A program made the position numbers and the translations under genes. Below the pieces are notes generated by a model that ran no database searches, was not told the origin of the DNA, and worked only from the letters and a program-made list of their open reading frames with translations. DNA of 64,000 nucleotides from Actinomycetota bacterium. GTDB lineage: Bacteria > Actinomycetota > Geothermincolia > Fen-727 > Anoxymicrobiaceae. Location of the stretch: assembly GCA_018831265.1 (NCBI GenBank), contig JAHJCO010000056.1, forward strand, positions 1-64,000, in the 5' to 3' direction. Numbering within the stretch: position 1 is the first letter of the stretch; every line of letters starts with the position of its first letter. Positions 24,888 to 32,651 of this stretch are shown piece by piece.

Positions 24888-26039
24888 TTACAGGGGGGAC
24901 ATCGCCCGAAGCCGCTCAACGATGGGTGGCAGATTCTCGGCTACGTATTCGATGTCTTCCTCCGTGGTGTCGCGGCCCAGCGAGAAGCGCAGCGATCCGT
25001 GCGCCTCGATGGTCGGCACCCCCATGGCCATCAGCACGTGTGACGGCTCGAGCGCCTCCGAGCTGCAGGCGGACCCTGTCGACGCGCAGATTCCGACCGT
25101 GTCCAGATGAAGGCATATCGCCTCGCCCTCGATACGACGGATGCGGAAGTGGGCGTTGTTGGGGAGGCGCTCGGTGGGATGCCCGTTGAGCAGGATCTCG
25201 TCGATGGAGCCCGTCAGACGCTCGACCAAACGATCGCGGAGCCGGGCAATGCGCTCGACCTTCGCCGACATCTCACTGGACGCCAGCCGCGCCGCGGCCC
25301 CCAACCCGACGATGCCCGCGATGTTCTCGGTGCCCGCACGCATCCCGCGCTCCTGCTCCCCACCCTGGATAAACCGGGAGATCCTGACGCCGTTGCGCAC
25401 GTAGATGGCCCCCACGCCCTTGGGCCCGTACAGCTTGTGCCCGGAGATGGAGAGCAGGTCCACGCCCAGTTCGTCCACGTCCACCGGGATATTGCCAACG
25501 GTCTGGACCGCGTCCGTATGCAGGTAGACGCCGGCCCGGCGGCACGCCCGCGAGACGTCGGCCACCGGCTCGATGGTGCCCACCTCGTTGTTGGCGTGCA
25601 TCAGCGAGACCACCACGGTATCGGGCCTGATGGCCTCTTCCATGTCGGCGGGGTCCACCCTCGCCGCCCCGTCCACGCCGACGATGGTGGCCTCGTAACC
25701 GTGATCGGCCAGGAACTCGGCCGTCTCCAGGACCGCGTGGTGCTCGATGTTCGTGGTGACCAGGTGCCCTCCCTCCCCATCGTTTGCAATGAGGGTCCCC
25801 CAGAGCGCCATGTTGTCCGACTCGCTCCCGCCGGAGGTGAAGTAGACCTCGTCGGGATCTGCGCCGATGAGGGATGCCACTTCCGAGCGCGCCTCCTCTA
25901 TCGCCGAGCGTGACCGGCGGCCCAGGGAGTACAGCGCGGACGGGTTGCCGAACCTCTCGGACAGGTAGGGCCGCATCGCCTCAACGACCTCGTCCGCCGG
26001 CCGCGTGGTCGCCGCGTGGTCGAGGTATACGAACTTCAA
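24888..26039 (-). CDS. Cysteine desulfurase, NifS/IscS family
   Basis: This PLP enzyme takes sulfur from cysteine for Fe-S cluster and other thio-cofactor assembly. The N-terminal YLDHAATTRP, the PLP-lysine motif SISGHKLYGPKG and the catalytic cysteine loop ASTGSACSSEALEPSHV are all present. The start is TTG at 26039, one base after the stop of the Rrf2 regulator, with AGGCGG upstream; the longer ORF overlaps that gene. The pair forms the well-known rrf2-nifS operon. No iscU scaffold follows. In selenoprotein producers a NifS can also supply selenide, which fits this window. Confidence 0.93.
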   Translation of the reverse strand: MKFVYLDHAATTRPADEVVEAMRPYLSERFGNPSALYSLGRRSRSAIEEARSEVASLIGADPDEVYFTSGGSESDNMALWGTLIANDGEGGHLVTTNIEHHAVLETAEFLADHGYEATIVGVDGAARVDPADMEEAIRPDTVVVSLMHANNEVGTIEPVADVSRACRRAGVYLHTDAVQTVGNIPVDVDELGVDLLSISGHKLYGPKGVGAIYVRNGVRISRFIQGGEQERGMRAGTENIAGIVGLGAAARLASSEMSAKVERIARLRDRLVERLTGSIDEILLNGHPTERLPNNAHFRIRRIEGEAICLHLDTVGICASTGSACSSEALEPSHVLMAMGVPTIEAHGSLRFSLGRDTTEEDIEYVAENLPPIVERLRAMSPL

Positions 26040-26040
26040 T

Positions 26041-26466
26041 TCAGCCGCCTTTCTCCATGGATCTACAGCTCTCGGCAAGGTCCGCCAGTGTCCGCTGCTC
26101 CAGGACCGAGCGTATCGCGTCGGAGACGTCGGTCCAGAGCACCCTGGTCACGCAGTCCTCGGCCCTCCCGCAGGCGGAGCCGTCGCGGACGCACTCCACC
26201 GTGGCGATATCTCCCTCCAGCGCTTCGAATATCTCGTCGAGCCGGATCTGCTCCGCCGGCCTGGCCAGGCGGTATCCTCCACCGGCACCGCGCTCGGCCA
26301 CCACCAGGCCACCGTTGCGGAGCATGGTCATCATATGCTCGAGATACCTCTTGGAGATCTCCTGCCGCTCGGCGATCTCCCTGAGCAGCACCAGGCCGTC
26401 GCCGCCGTACAGTTCGATATCCAGCATCGCGCGCATTCCGTAGCGTGCCCGGGTGGAGAATTTCAT
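26041..26466 (-). CDS. Rrf2/IscR family Fe-S-responsive regulator
   Basis: The 141-residue protein opens with MKFSTRARYGMRAMLDIEL, the classic Rrf2 helix-turn-helix start, and has LREIAERQEISKRYLEHMM and RGAGGGYRLARP. Three cysteines spaced C-x6-C-x5-C (ECVRDGSACGRAEDC) match the cluster-binding site of IscR. It should sense Fe-S status and repress its operon with the cysteine desulfurase. The start is ATG at 26466, with AAAGGT upstream; a longer ORF extends into the promoter region and is not credible. Confidence 0.92.
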   Translation of the reverse strand: MKFSTRARYGMRAMLDIELYGGDGLVLLREIAERQEISKRYLEHMMTMLRNGGLVVAERGAGGGYRLARPAEQIRLDEIFEALEGDIATVECVRDGSACGRAEDCVTRVLWTDVSDAIRSVLEQRTLADLAESCRSMEKGG

Positions 26467-26606
26467 GGTGTACCTTTCGACCCGGCCCGCGGCGACCCTC
26501 CCGTCACCGGGACCGTCCGCAGGCAGCTCCACATACCGATAATCCACAATGCCTATAGGAATTAGACAATAGCATATTCCCATCCCGGGGGCAGGACTGT
26601 CTCTTT

Positions 26607-26615
26607 TGCTATAAT
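26607..26615 (+). promoter_or_regulatory. Extended -10 promoter for the FBPase gene
   Basis: TG-C-TATAAT at 26607-26615 is an extended -10 box without a convincing -35, 45 bases before the ATG at 26661. Confidence 0.5.
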
Positions 26616-26660
26616 ATTTGGACTTGTGATAAGGATGGCACTCATTTCAAGGAGGCTGTG

Positions 26661-27761
26661 ATGGAGGTAACACTCAGCATAATCAAGGCTGATGTCGGTG
26701 GTTTCGTTGGCCATTCGGACGTGCATCCGGAGCTGCGCAAGTGCTGCGTGACGCACCTGGACCAGGCTAAGAAGGAAGGTCTGATCATCGACTACGCACA
26801 GGGCGAGGTGGGAGACGATATCGCCCTGATAATGACCCACACCAAGGGCATCGAGAACGAGGAGATCCACAAGTTCGCCTGGAACACCTTCACCGCCATG
26901 ACCGAGGTCGCCAGGCAGTACGGGCAGTACGGGGCGGGCCAGGACCTGCTGGTCGACGCCTTCTCGGGCAACCTCAAGGGCATGGGGCCCGGGTTCGCCG
27001 AGATGACCATAGTGGAGAGGCCCAGCGAGCCCATCATCATCTTCCTCGCCGACAAGACCGAGCCCGGCGCCTGGAACATGCCCCTGTACAAGATGTTCGC
27101 GGACCCGTTCAACACCATCGGGCTGGTCATCGACCCGAGCATGCACGAGGGGTTCCGCTACGAGGTGCTCGACCTCATCGGCGAGCGTCAGGTCATCTTC
27201 GAGACGCCGGAGGAGATCTACGACATGCTGGTGCTCATCGGGTCGCCTTCGCGCTACGTGATAAAACACATCTTCCGCAAGGGGGACAACGACGAGCCGG
27301 TCGCGGTCACCTCGACACAGCGCCTGTTCCTGATGGCCGGGCGCTACGTGGGGAAGGACGACCCGGTCATGGCCGTGCGGTGCCAGAGCGGGCTGCCCGC
27401 CGTCGGCGAGGTGTTGGAGCCGTTCGCGTTCCCCCATGCGGTGGCAGGGTGGATGAGGGGTTCCCATCACGGCCCGCTGATGCCGGTCGGCATCGAGGAC
27501 GACACCCCGACCCGGTTCGACGGCCCTCCGCGCGTGGTCGCCCTGGGCTTCCAGCTCAAGGACGGGATGCTGATCGGCCCCCGCGACATGTTCAGCGACA
27601 AGAGCTACGACAACGCCCGTCAGCAGGCCCTGGACGCGGCTGACTACCTGAGGCGTCACGGTCCGTTCGAGCCGCACCGGCTGCCGCTGGAGGAGATGGA
27701 ATACACCACCATGCCGGCGGTGATGAAGAAGCTGAAGGACCGCTTCAAGGCGGCAGACTGA
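26661..27761 (+). CDS. fbp: Fructose-1,6-bisphosphatase, class V (bifunctional FBP aldolase/phosphatase)
   Basis: The sequence matches the archaeal-type FBPA/P family throughout: LSIIKADVGGFVGHSDVHPEL, DIALIMTHTKG, HKFAWNTF, GAGQDLLVDAFSGNLKGMGPGFAEM, ADKTEPGAWNMPLYKMFADPFNT and ARCQSGLPAVGE-like VRCQSGLPAVGE. The many Asp, His and Lys residues that bind magnesium and the Schiff-base substrate are kept. The enzyme makes fructose 6-phosphate from triose phosphates and commits to gluconeogenesis. The length, 366 residues, is normal. ATG at 26661 has AAGGAGG five bases upstream; GTG at 26658 is adjacent but closer. This family is found in anaerobes and thermophiles, which fits the setting. Confidence 0.96.
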   Translation: MEVTLSIIKADVGGFVGHSDVHPELRKCCVTHLDQAKKEGLIIDYAQGEVGDDIALIMTHTKGIENEEIHKFAWNTFTAMTEVARQYGQYGAGQDLLVDAFSGNLKGMGPGFAEMTIVERPSEPIIIFLADKTEPGAWNMPLYKMFADPFNTIGLVIDPSMHEGFRYEVLDLIGERQVIFETPEEIYDMLVLIGSPSRYVIKHIFRKGDNDEPVAVTSTQRLFLMAGRYVGKDDPVMAVRCQSGLPAVGEVLEPFAFPHAVAGWMRGSHHGPLMPVGIEDDTPTRFDGPPRVVALGFQLKDGMLIGPRDMFSDKSYDNARQQALDAADYLRRHGPFEPHRLPLEEMEYTTMPAVMKKLKDRFKAAD

Positions 27762-27800
27762 AGCAAATCCTCGAGTCACAGTTACCAGACGTCTATGACT

Positions 27801-27973
27801 GTGGGGTCGGACGTTTGCAGTGCCGTTGGAGTACGTTGACTACGAGAAGGACATAACACAATGAAAACGTCTGACGCCACTCACGGACGATCCGTGGGGT
27901 CGGACGTTTGAATTGCCGTTGGACCACGCCTGCTCAGAGAAGGATATAACGCAATTCACTCGTCCGACGCCAC
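27801..27973. repeat. Two adjacent 80-bp GTCGGAC palindromic elements
   Basis: Copies at 27801-27880 and 27894-27973 lie in the same direction, 13 bases apart. Each runs from GTGGGGTCGGACGTTTG through TGCCGTTGGA and GAAGGA(C/T)ATAAC(A/G)CAAT to a GAC-GCCAC end. The interiors differ in about a quarter of positions, so these are separate insertions or an old tandem copy. They fill the gap between convergent FBPase and acuA. Confidence 0.88.
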
Positions 27974-27981
27974 TCCATATT

Positions 27982-28770
27982 CTAAAAACCCCGCAGCATC
28001 GACTCCCAGTCGTTGACGTACAGCATCGAGGCGAACTTCTGATACCTCGAGAACGAGGCCTGCTTCCCCAGGCGGACCATGAAGAGGTTCGCCGAGTCCA
28101 TCGTCACGTTCGGCTCGTCGGTCGCCATCTCCATGAACCCGAAGCGGCCGGCCAGGTCCACGAACCAGTCACGGTACTCGAGCTTGGTCAGCCCGGTGCT
28201 CTCGAGGTCCCAGTGCCAGGTGAAGGCGGTGGTGATAACCACCTTGTCGTCGTAGAACCGGTCGTCCCAGGCGGCGTGCATCATCTCGACCGATAGCCGC
28301 AGGTGCCTGTAGTTACGGCTCACCTCGATGGCTCCGAGCTCGAAGAGCCAGTCGTAGTCGGGCTTCCCCCAGCGCTCGTTCTCGCTGGGGTGGTGAACGC
28401 CTATGTATCCCACCAGCTTGCCCTCGGACTCCGATACGATCACGTTGCCGCCGGGCGAGCGGGCGACGTTCACCAGTGCCTTCTTCTGGCGCTCCGGGTT
28501 GTTCCTGCTGAACATGCATATCCCGTCATCGATGGCCAGCGACTCTACCTTCTCCGCGGGGCAGTAGTTCTCGATGTGGATCTCACCCCGTGGCGTCTCC
28601 AGGTCACGCTCGTACTTCTCGGGCTGCGCCGACTTCTTCTCACGTGGCTCGCCGGGCTCGGGGACGGAGCCCGTGAACCCGAAGAAAGGCGGCTTGCCCG
28701 GTCGCGATCCCCCGGCGCTCCCGCGCCCCTCTGCTCTCTTCCCGCTCCTCGCAGACATCGATGCGTCCAT
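27982..28770 (-). CDS. acuA: AcuA-like protein acetyltransferase (GNAT family)
   Basis: The GNAT domain follows a 60-residue charged, Pro/Gly-rich N-terminal extension that ordinary AcuA lacks. Segments shared with Bacillus AcuA include IENYCPAEKVESL, NPERQKKALVNVA, GKLVGYIGVHHP, ELGAIEVSRNYR (the acetyl-CoA site), VVITTAFTWHWDLESTGL and a C-terminal ANLFMVRLGK. AcuA acetylates the active-site lysine of acetyl-CoA synthetase and switches it off; a candidate target is the synthetase at 44550. It is divergent from the acuB-like gene, 90 bases apart. The start is uncertain: ATG at 28770 abuts GGAGG with no gap, while ATG at 28758 is 12 bases from it. Confidence 0.85.
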   Translation of the reverse strand: MDASMSARSGKRAEGRGSAGGSRPGKPPFFGFTGSVPEPGEPREKKSAQPEKYERDLETPRGEIHIENYCPAEKVESLAIDDGICMFSRNNPERQKKALVNVARSPGGNVIVSESEGKLVGYIGVHHPSENERWGKPDYDWLFELGAIEVSRNYRHLRLSVEMMHAAWDDRFYDDKVVITTAFTWHWDLESTGLTKLEYRDWFVDLAGRFGFMEMATDEPNVTMDSANLFMVRLGKQASFSRYQKFASMLYVNDWESMLRGF

Positions 28771-28860
28771 CCTCCGCCGATTGCTGACTTTAGAAGTATA
28801 ATGTAACGCCGGTCGGGTCGCCCGCGGACGGTGCGAACACGCGGGATACGGGAGGTCATC

Positions 28861-29283
28861 GTGAAAGTGCGCGAACTCATGAGCACGCAGGTCGTAACAG
28901 TCCAGAAGTCCGACCCCATCCGCACCGCCTGGGAGCTGGTCCAGTTGCGCGGCCTGCGCCGCTTCCCCGTGATGGACGGCGACCGCCTGGTGGGCATCAT
29001 AACCGACCGGGACCTTCGCAACGCCACCGCGTCGTCGGTGGTGCTGACGGAGAAGAAGTATCACGACTTCCTGCTGGACACCGTCAAGGTGGAAACCGTC
29101 ATGAGCGCGGATCCCACGTGCGCCTCCCCCGATGATGACGTAAGGGAGGCGGCCCGCAGAATACTCGAGTTGAAGGTCGGCGGGCTCCCCGTCGTCGAGG
29201 GCGGGAAGCTGGTGGGTATCATCACCGAGACGGACCTGATAAACGCGCTGGTGGAGGTCCTCTCAACAGACGCGGGAGGCTGA
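28861..29283 (+). CDS. acuB: CBS-domain pair protein, AcuB-like
   Basis: Two CBS domains fill the 140 residues: VRELMSTQVVTVQKSDPI through VGIITDRDLR, and VMSADPTCASPDDDV through LVGIITETDLINALV. CBS pairs bind adenine nucleotides and regulate partner proteins. AcuB of Bacillus is of this type and sits beside acuA, as here, though in Bacillus the genes are co-directional. The ACT domain of full-length AcuB is absent, so this is a shortened version or a generic CBS protein. GTG at 28861 has GGAGG six bases upstream; the longer ORF has no ribosome site. Confidence 0.8.
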   Translation: MKVRELMSTQVVTVQKSDPIRTAWELVQLRGLRRFPVMDGDRLVGIITDRDLRNATASSVVLTEKKYHDFLLDTVKVETVMSADPTCASPDDDVREAARRILELKVGGLPVVEGGKLVGIITETDLINALVEVLSTDAGG

Positions 29284-29312
29284 TCGGCCCGGCGGTCAGT
29301 GCGCGGAGTCGA

Positions 29313-29765
29313 TCAGTGTATCAGCTCCGTGTCCACGTACCACACCCCGTTGATCCTGACAACGTCGTAGGTCCTGGCGTCCTCCGCGATCTTCGAGAAG
29401 TCCTTGGTGTCGGTCTTCTCCTTGCCGATGATCTTGGGCTTGTAGGTGACGGTCCCGCCGGTGATGACCACCTTCGCCTTGTTCTTGTCCTCGGGGTCGA
29501 GGGTGGTGGAGAGCTTTATGTCCTTGAACTCCACCGGTATCTGCTCGAGGTAGATCTTCGCCTCTTCCTCGTCCTGGCCGCTCAACCGGTTATCCGGGGC
29601 AACGGACGACTCGAAGGCGTTCCAGTCCAGCGCCTGCCAGGCCGACAGGTACTTGTTCACGGCGCCCTCCGGGGAGTCGCCACCACAGCCGGTGAGCGAT
29701 GCGGCCAGGGCCGTCACGGCCAGCACCGCCGCGCCGGTCATCAGAATCACGGAGAACTTGCGCAT
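29313..29765 (-). CDS. Small lipoprotein, NTF2-like (DUF4878-type)
   Basis: A type II signal peptide ends in SLTGC. The mature part starts GGDSPEGAVNKYLSAWQALDWNAF and ends YDVVRINGVWYVDTELIH, the layout of small NTF2-like lipoproteins such as DUF4878. A cone-shaped ligand-binding fold on the outer membrane face is expected, with unknown ligand. ATG at 29765 has GAGGT eight bases before it. It lies 31 bases after the related lipoprotein at 29797, and the two are clearly paralogues (SPxxAVxxFxxAxQxxDWNA), so they arose by tandem duplication and are co-transcribed. Confidence 0.8.
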   Translation of the reverse strand: MRKFSVILMTGAAVLAVTALAASLTGCGGDSPEGAVNKYLSAWQALDWNAFESSVAPDNRLSGQDEEEAKIYLEQIPVEFKDIKLSTTLDPEDKNKAKVVITGGTVTYKPKIIGKEKTDTKDFSKIAEDARTYDVVRINGVWYVDTELIH

Positions 29766-29796
29766 CGTCGGGAACCTCCCCCTCGGACCGTGCGCC

Positions 29797-30297
29797 TTAC
29801 GGGGTTTCGGTCTGGGTCGCGGTGGGCTGCAGGTCAAGGTTCACGTACCAGCGTCCCTTGAAGTTCTCGGTCTTGTAGGTGGGAACCTTGCCGTAGGTCT
29901 TCTTCAGCTCGTCCACCGTCGTCTTCTGGGTCTCGCCCGTCGCCTCGTCCTTGGCGGTGATGCTGCCGGAGACCACACTCACCGTGGCCTTGTCCTTGTC
30001 CTCCTTGTCGTACTCGGTCTCGTACTTGACGTCCTTGAAGGTGGTCCTGGTCTTCTCAAAATCCTCCTTCATGGTCGTTTGCTCTTCCTGGGACATGCTC
30101 CTAGCGTCGTCGGGAAGTATCGAACCGAGGTAGGCGTTCCAGTCCTGGTCCTGGATGGCCCCGAAGAAATCCTGGACCGCGGCCTGGGGGCTCTGGGGCC
30201 CGCAGCCTGCGGCGGCGAACGGCAGTGCGATCGCCAGCAGTATCACCAGGATACCGATCGACCTCGCCCCGCTCCTTGTCCCGGACGACTCTGTCAC
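29797..30297 (-). CDS. Small lipoprotein, NTF2-like (paralogue of the next gene)
   Basis: The lipobox is AAAGC after a hydrophobic stretch IGILVILLAIALPF. The mature protein begins GPQSPQAAVQDFFGAIQDQDWNAYLG and ends NFKGRWYVNLDL, with a Thr/Gln/Pro tail. It is the upstream member of a two-gene lipoprotein operon. GTG at 30297 has GGAGGT six bases upstream, and an extended -10 box TGGTATAAT lies at 30347-30339 on the same strand. The function is unknown; families like this often serve as small secreted binding proteins. Confidence 0.8.
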   Translation of the reverse strand: MTESSGTRSGARSIGILVILLAIALPFAAAGCGPQSPQAAVQDFFGAIQDQDWNAYLGSILPDDARSMSQEEQTTMKEDFEKTRTTFKDVKYETEYDKEDKDKATVSVVSGSITAKDEATGETQKTTVDELKKTYGKVPTYKTENFKGRWYVNLDLQPTATQTETP

Positions 30298-30338
30298 AAC
30301 AGCACCTCCGAATAGAAATCAGCTGGAATCGTGGGCGG

Positions 30339-30347
30339 ATTATACCA
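30339..30347 (-). promoter_or_regulatory. Extended -10 promoter of the lipoprotein pair
   Basis: On the minus strand TG-G-TATAAT (30347-30339) stands 41 bases before the GTG start at 30297. No good -35 box is visible. Confidence 0.5.
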
Positions 30348-30407
30348 CGTCGGTTCTTTGACTCGTTTCCATGCGGCTGTGTTCCGCACCGCCGATCACA
30401 GCGAGGC

Positions 30408-30911
30408 CTACTCCTGCTCCGGGGGCGGGGGCGGAGGAGGCGCCGCGGGCGCTGGTGGCGGTGGCGCCGGCTGGGCCGGGGCCTCCGGGGGTGCCGGAGC
30501 CTGTGCAGCCGGCGGCGGCTGGGGTTCCGGCGGAGCCGGTGCCTGCGGAGCGGCTGGTGGTGGTGGCGCGTACTGCTGGGCCTGCGGTGGAGCGGGTGCC
30601 CCCGGCGGCGGCGGCGCGTACTGCGCCGAAGGAGGCTCAGCCTGGGCACCCGGGGCCTGGGGCTGAGTCCGTGCGGCCTGGTAGGCCTGCTCGGCCTCCG
30701 TGAGGCGCCGGTCTATGTCGACGATCTCCTGGAGCGCCGGCTCCAGCCCGCCCGCGGGCAGCTGTCCCTGCAGGTACATCCCGTAGACCTGCTCCCCCAG
30801 GGCGGCCAGCTTCTGGGTCCTGTCTCTCTTGAGCTGGACCTCCTGGCCTTTGGCCTTGGTCTGCTCCGTAGCGCTTGATATCGTGTCTTGGATCTTGTCG
30901 AACAAACCCAC
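30408..30911 (-). CDS. Small helical protein with long Pro/Ala/Gln tail
   Basis: The first 80 residues are helical and charged (MGLFDKIQDTISSATEQTKAK, LKRDRTQKLAALGEQVYGMYL, LTEAEQAYQAAR). The last 85 residues are almost entirely Pro, Ala, Gln, Glu and Tyr. There is no signal peptide or membrane segment, so it should be cytoplasmic. Similar N-termini occur in Gram-positive proteins annotated as zinc-ribbon or phage-shock-like, but no cysteines are present here. GTG at 30911 has GGAGGT five bases upstream. It lies 52 bases after the carbonic anhydrase gene. Confidence 0.7.
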   Translation of the reverse strand: MGLFDKIQDTISSATEQTKAKGQEVQLKRDRTQKLAALGEQVYGMYLQGQLPAGGLEPALQEIVDIDRRLTEAEQAYQAARTQPQAPGAQAEPPSAQYAPPPPGAPAPPQAQQYAPPPPAAPQAPAPPEPQPPPAAQAPAPPEAPAQPAPPPPAPAAPPPPPPPEQE

Positions 30912-30963
30912 GACGCACCTCCTACCTCGGGATCACGTGTGCCCGCATGACCTATGATACGAC

Positions 30964-31479
30964 TTACCGCTCACCAATAGGAAGGTACATCTGGCCCAGC
31001 TCCACGTAGGCGTCCTTGCCTGCCCTGAAGGAGGCCCTTGCCTCCTCCCCGAGCTCCTTGATGGGCTTCGCGGGTACGCCCCCCGTCAGCATCCCCGGTT
31101 CCACCTCTGTCCTGGGTGTCACCGTGGAGCCGGCGCTGACGACGGCCTCTTCCCCGATGACCGCTCCGTCCAGCACGGTGGAGTTTATGCCGATGAGCGC
31201 CCCGTCTCTCACCGTGCAGCCGTGCAGCACCGCGGCGTGACCTACGGTGACGTCCGCTCCCACCTCTGTCGAAGACAGTGCCGTGCAGTGCACCACGCAG
31301 TTGTCCTGTATGCTCGAGCGGGGGCCCACCTTGATCGTGTTCCAGTCGGCCCGCAGCACGGCGCCCCACCAGATGCTGGCCTTGCTCTCGACAACCACGT
31401 CCCCGATGAGCACCGCCGTGGGGGCGATGAACGCGTCGGGCGCCACCGTCGGTTTCCTGCCGTTGAACTCGATAAGCAT
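30964..31479 (-). CDS. Gamma-class carbonic anhydrase family protein
   Basis: Left-handed beta-helix hexapeptide repeats run through the 171 residues. The zinc-ligand histidines of the CamH/YrdA/PaaY group are in VVHCT and GHAAVLHGC, and the C-terminal helix follows KELGEEARASFRAG. It would be a trimeric carbonic anhydrase or related metalloenzyme in the cytoplasm. ATG at 31479 has GGAGGT four bases upstream. The family is very common and the exact activity is not certain; in carbon-fixing or carboxylating anaerobes it supplies bicarbonate. Confidence 0.88.
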   Translation of the reverse strand: MLIEFNGRKPTVAPDAFIAPTAVLIGDVVVESKASIWWGAVLRADWNTIKVGPRSSIQDNCVVHCTALSSTEVGADVTVGHAAVLHGCTVRDGALIGINSTVLDGAVIGEEAVVSAGSTVTPRTEVEPGMLTGGVPAKPIKELGEEARASFRAGKDAYVELGQMYLPIGER

Positions 31480-31572
31480 CGCGACCTCCAGATCATCCGC
31501 CTTGTCGGCTTCGCTCTCCGGGGCTAAAGTCTATAGAATAGCCCACGGACTTTGAATAAGGGACGAGGAGTA

Positions 31573-32013
31573 ATGGCCCCCAAGGCCAACAGCTGTCAGA
31601 CCAGGAAAGTGAGCCGCTACACGCTCGAGCCGTCTCCCTCCGCTCTTGCGACCCTCAGGGAGTTCATCAGGACCACCCTCAGGCCATACCGGCTGAGCGA
31701 GTCGAGCGTCGCCGACATAGTCTCGGCAACACACGAGGCGGCCAAGAACGCAGTGGTCCACAACCCCCGGAGCGCCGGTCCCGTGGACGTCGTATGCGAG
31801 ATAAAGGACGGCAGAGTGGTGGTGGAGGTGGCGGACCGTGGGCGGGGTTTCGACCCGCGGGCGCTCTCGGCATCGCTACCGGACCCGGAGGCGGTGGCGG
31901 GCCGCGGTTACTACCTCATGAACGCTCTCATGGACGGGGTGGAGACCCGGTCGGGCAAGAGCGGCACCAGGGTCCGCATGGTGAAGGCGATCGCACCGCC
32001 TAACCCCGCCTAG
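31573..32013 (+). CDS. Anti-sigma-factor-like ATPase (RsbW/SpoIIAB type)
   Basis: The HATPase_c fold of the RsbW group is visible: VSATHEAAKNAVVHNP (the N-box), VVVEVADRGRGFDP (G1) and AGRGYYLMNALMDGV (G2), followed by GTRVRMVKAI. Such proteins bind sigma factors or phosphorylate anti-anti-sigma partners, but neither a sigma factor nor an STAS protein lies nearby. ATG at 31573 was chosen because of GAGGAG just upstream, though the spacing of two bases is short; TTG at 31552 is another option. Its stop overlaps that of the convergent lipoprotein gene. Confidence 0.82.
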   Translation: MAPKANSCQTRKVSRYTLEPSPSALATLREFIRTTLRPYRLSESSVADIVSATHEAAKNAVVHNPRSAGPVDVVCEIKDGRVVVEVADRGRGFDPRALSASLPDPEAVAGRGYYLMNALMDGVETRSGKSGTRVRMVKAIAPPNPA

Positions 32014-32519
32014 GGCTGAAGAGCCTCTTCCGACGGCACCCCGTCCACCGTGATCACCACGGTCTTCACGGAATCGTCATTGGCCATGATGGTGTCCTGG
32101 AGCTGGCTCATGATGGCCTGGACCCTTGCCGAGCCGCCGCCGTAATTCCTCATCTCTGAGGAGAGGTCGGCCCTGGCGATCCCCCCGGCGGCCTCGAAGC
32201 TGTTCAGCCTCGTCCCGGTTGGGATCTCGGTGTGGAGCCCCTGCGCCAGCTCGCCGGCGGTCGGGCCCTTCAGAAGCTCTTCCAGCGCGGACTTCGCGCC
32301 CGGCACGGCTACGGAGCGCTTTGAGGGACGGACCGTCTCACCTTCCAGCAGGAACACCTCGACCTCGCCGGCGCCCGGGCCGGTGGAGGGCGTTGTCTGC
32401 GCGCCTGTATTGTCGGGCGCGGTCGGCTGCGTGGCACCGCCCGATCCGCAGCCGCACAGGCAGGGCAGTGGCAGCACCAGGCAGGCCGCCAGGATCGCTG
32501 CGACGACGATCTTCCTCAT
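32010..32519 (-). CDS. GerMN-domain lipoprotein
   Basis: A signal peptide with lipobox CLCGC is followed by a Thr/Pro linker and a GerMN domain: VEVFLLEGETVRPSKRSV, ALEELLKGPTAGELAQGLHTEIP, ADLSSEM and VITVDG. GerMN domains occur in spore germination protein GerM and in LpqB of Actinobacteria, where they act outside the membrane on cell-wall processes. ATG at 32519 has GGAGGG three to five bases upstream. Sporulation cannot be inferred from this gene alone. Confidence 0.85.
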   Translation of the reverse strand: MRKIVVAAILAACLVLPLPCLCGCGSGGATQPTAPDNTGAQTTPSTGPGAGEVEVFLLEGETVRPSKRSVAVPGAKSALEELLKGPTAGELAQGLHTEIPTGTRLNSFEAAGGIARADLSSEMRNYGGGSARVQAIMSQLQDTIMANDDSVKTVVITVDGVPSEEALQP

Positions 32520-32635
32520 CGGTCCCTCCTTGCCTTCCCGTGACCGGTGTCTAATTAGTATTACCCATCGACCGCCCGCGGCCCTGCGCCGGGCGGCGGT
32601 CGCAGACGACGGCGGCCGGGAAACGGTTCCGCCGG

Positions 32636-32644
32636 TGTTATAAT
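32636..32644 (+). promoter_or_regulatory. Extended -10 promoter giving a leaderless mRNA
   Basis: TG-T-TATAAT occupies 32636-32644 and the ATG of the next gene is at 32652, only seven bases on. That is the expected transcription start, and no Shine-Dalgarno sequence lies between. Confidence 0.55.
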
Positions 32645-32651
32645 TCCACCC

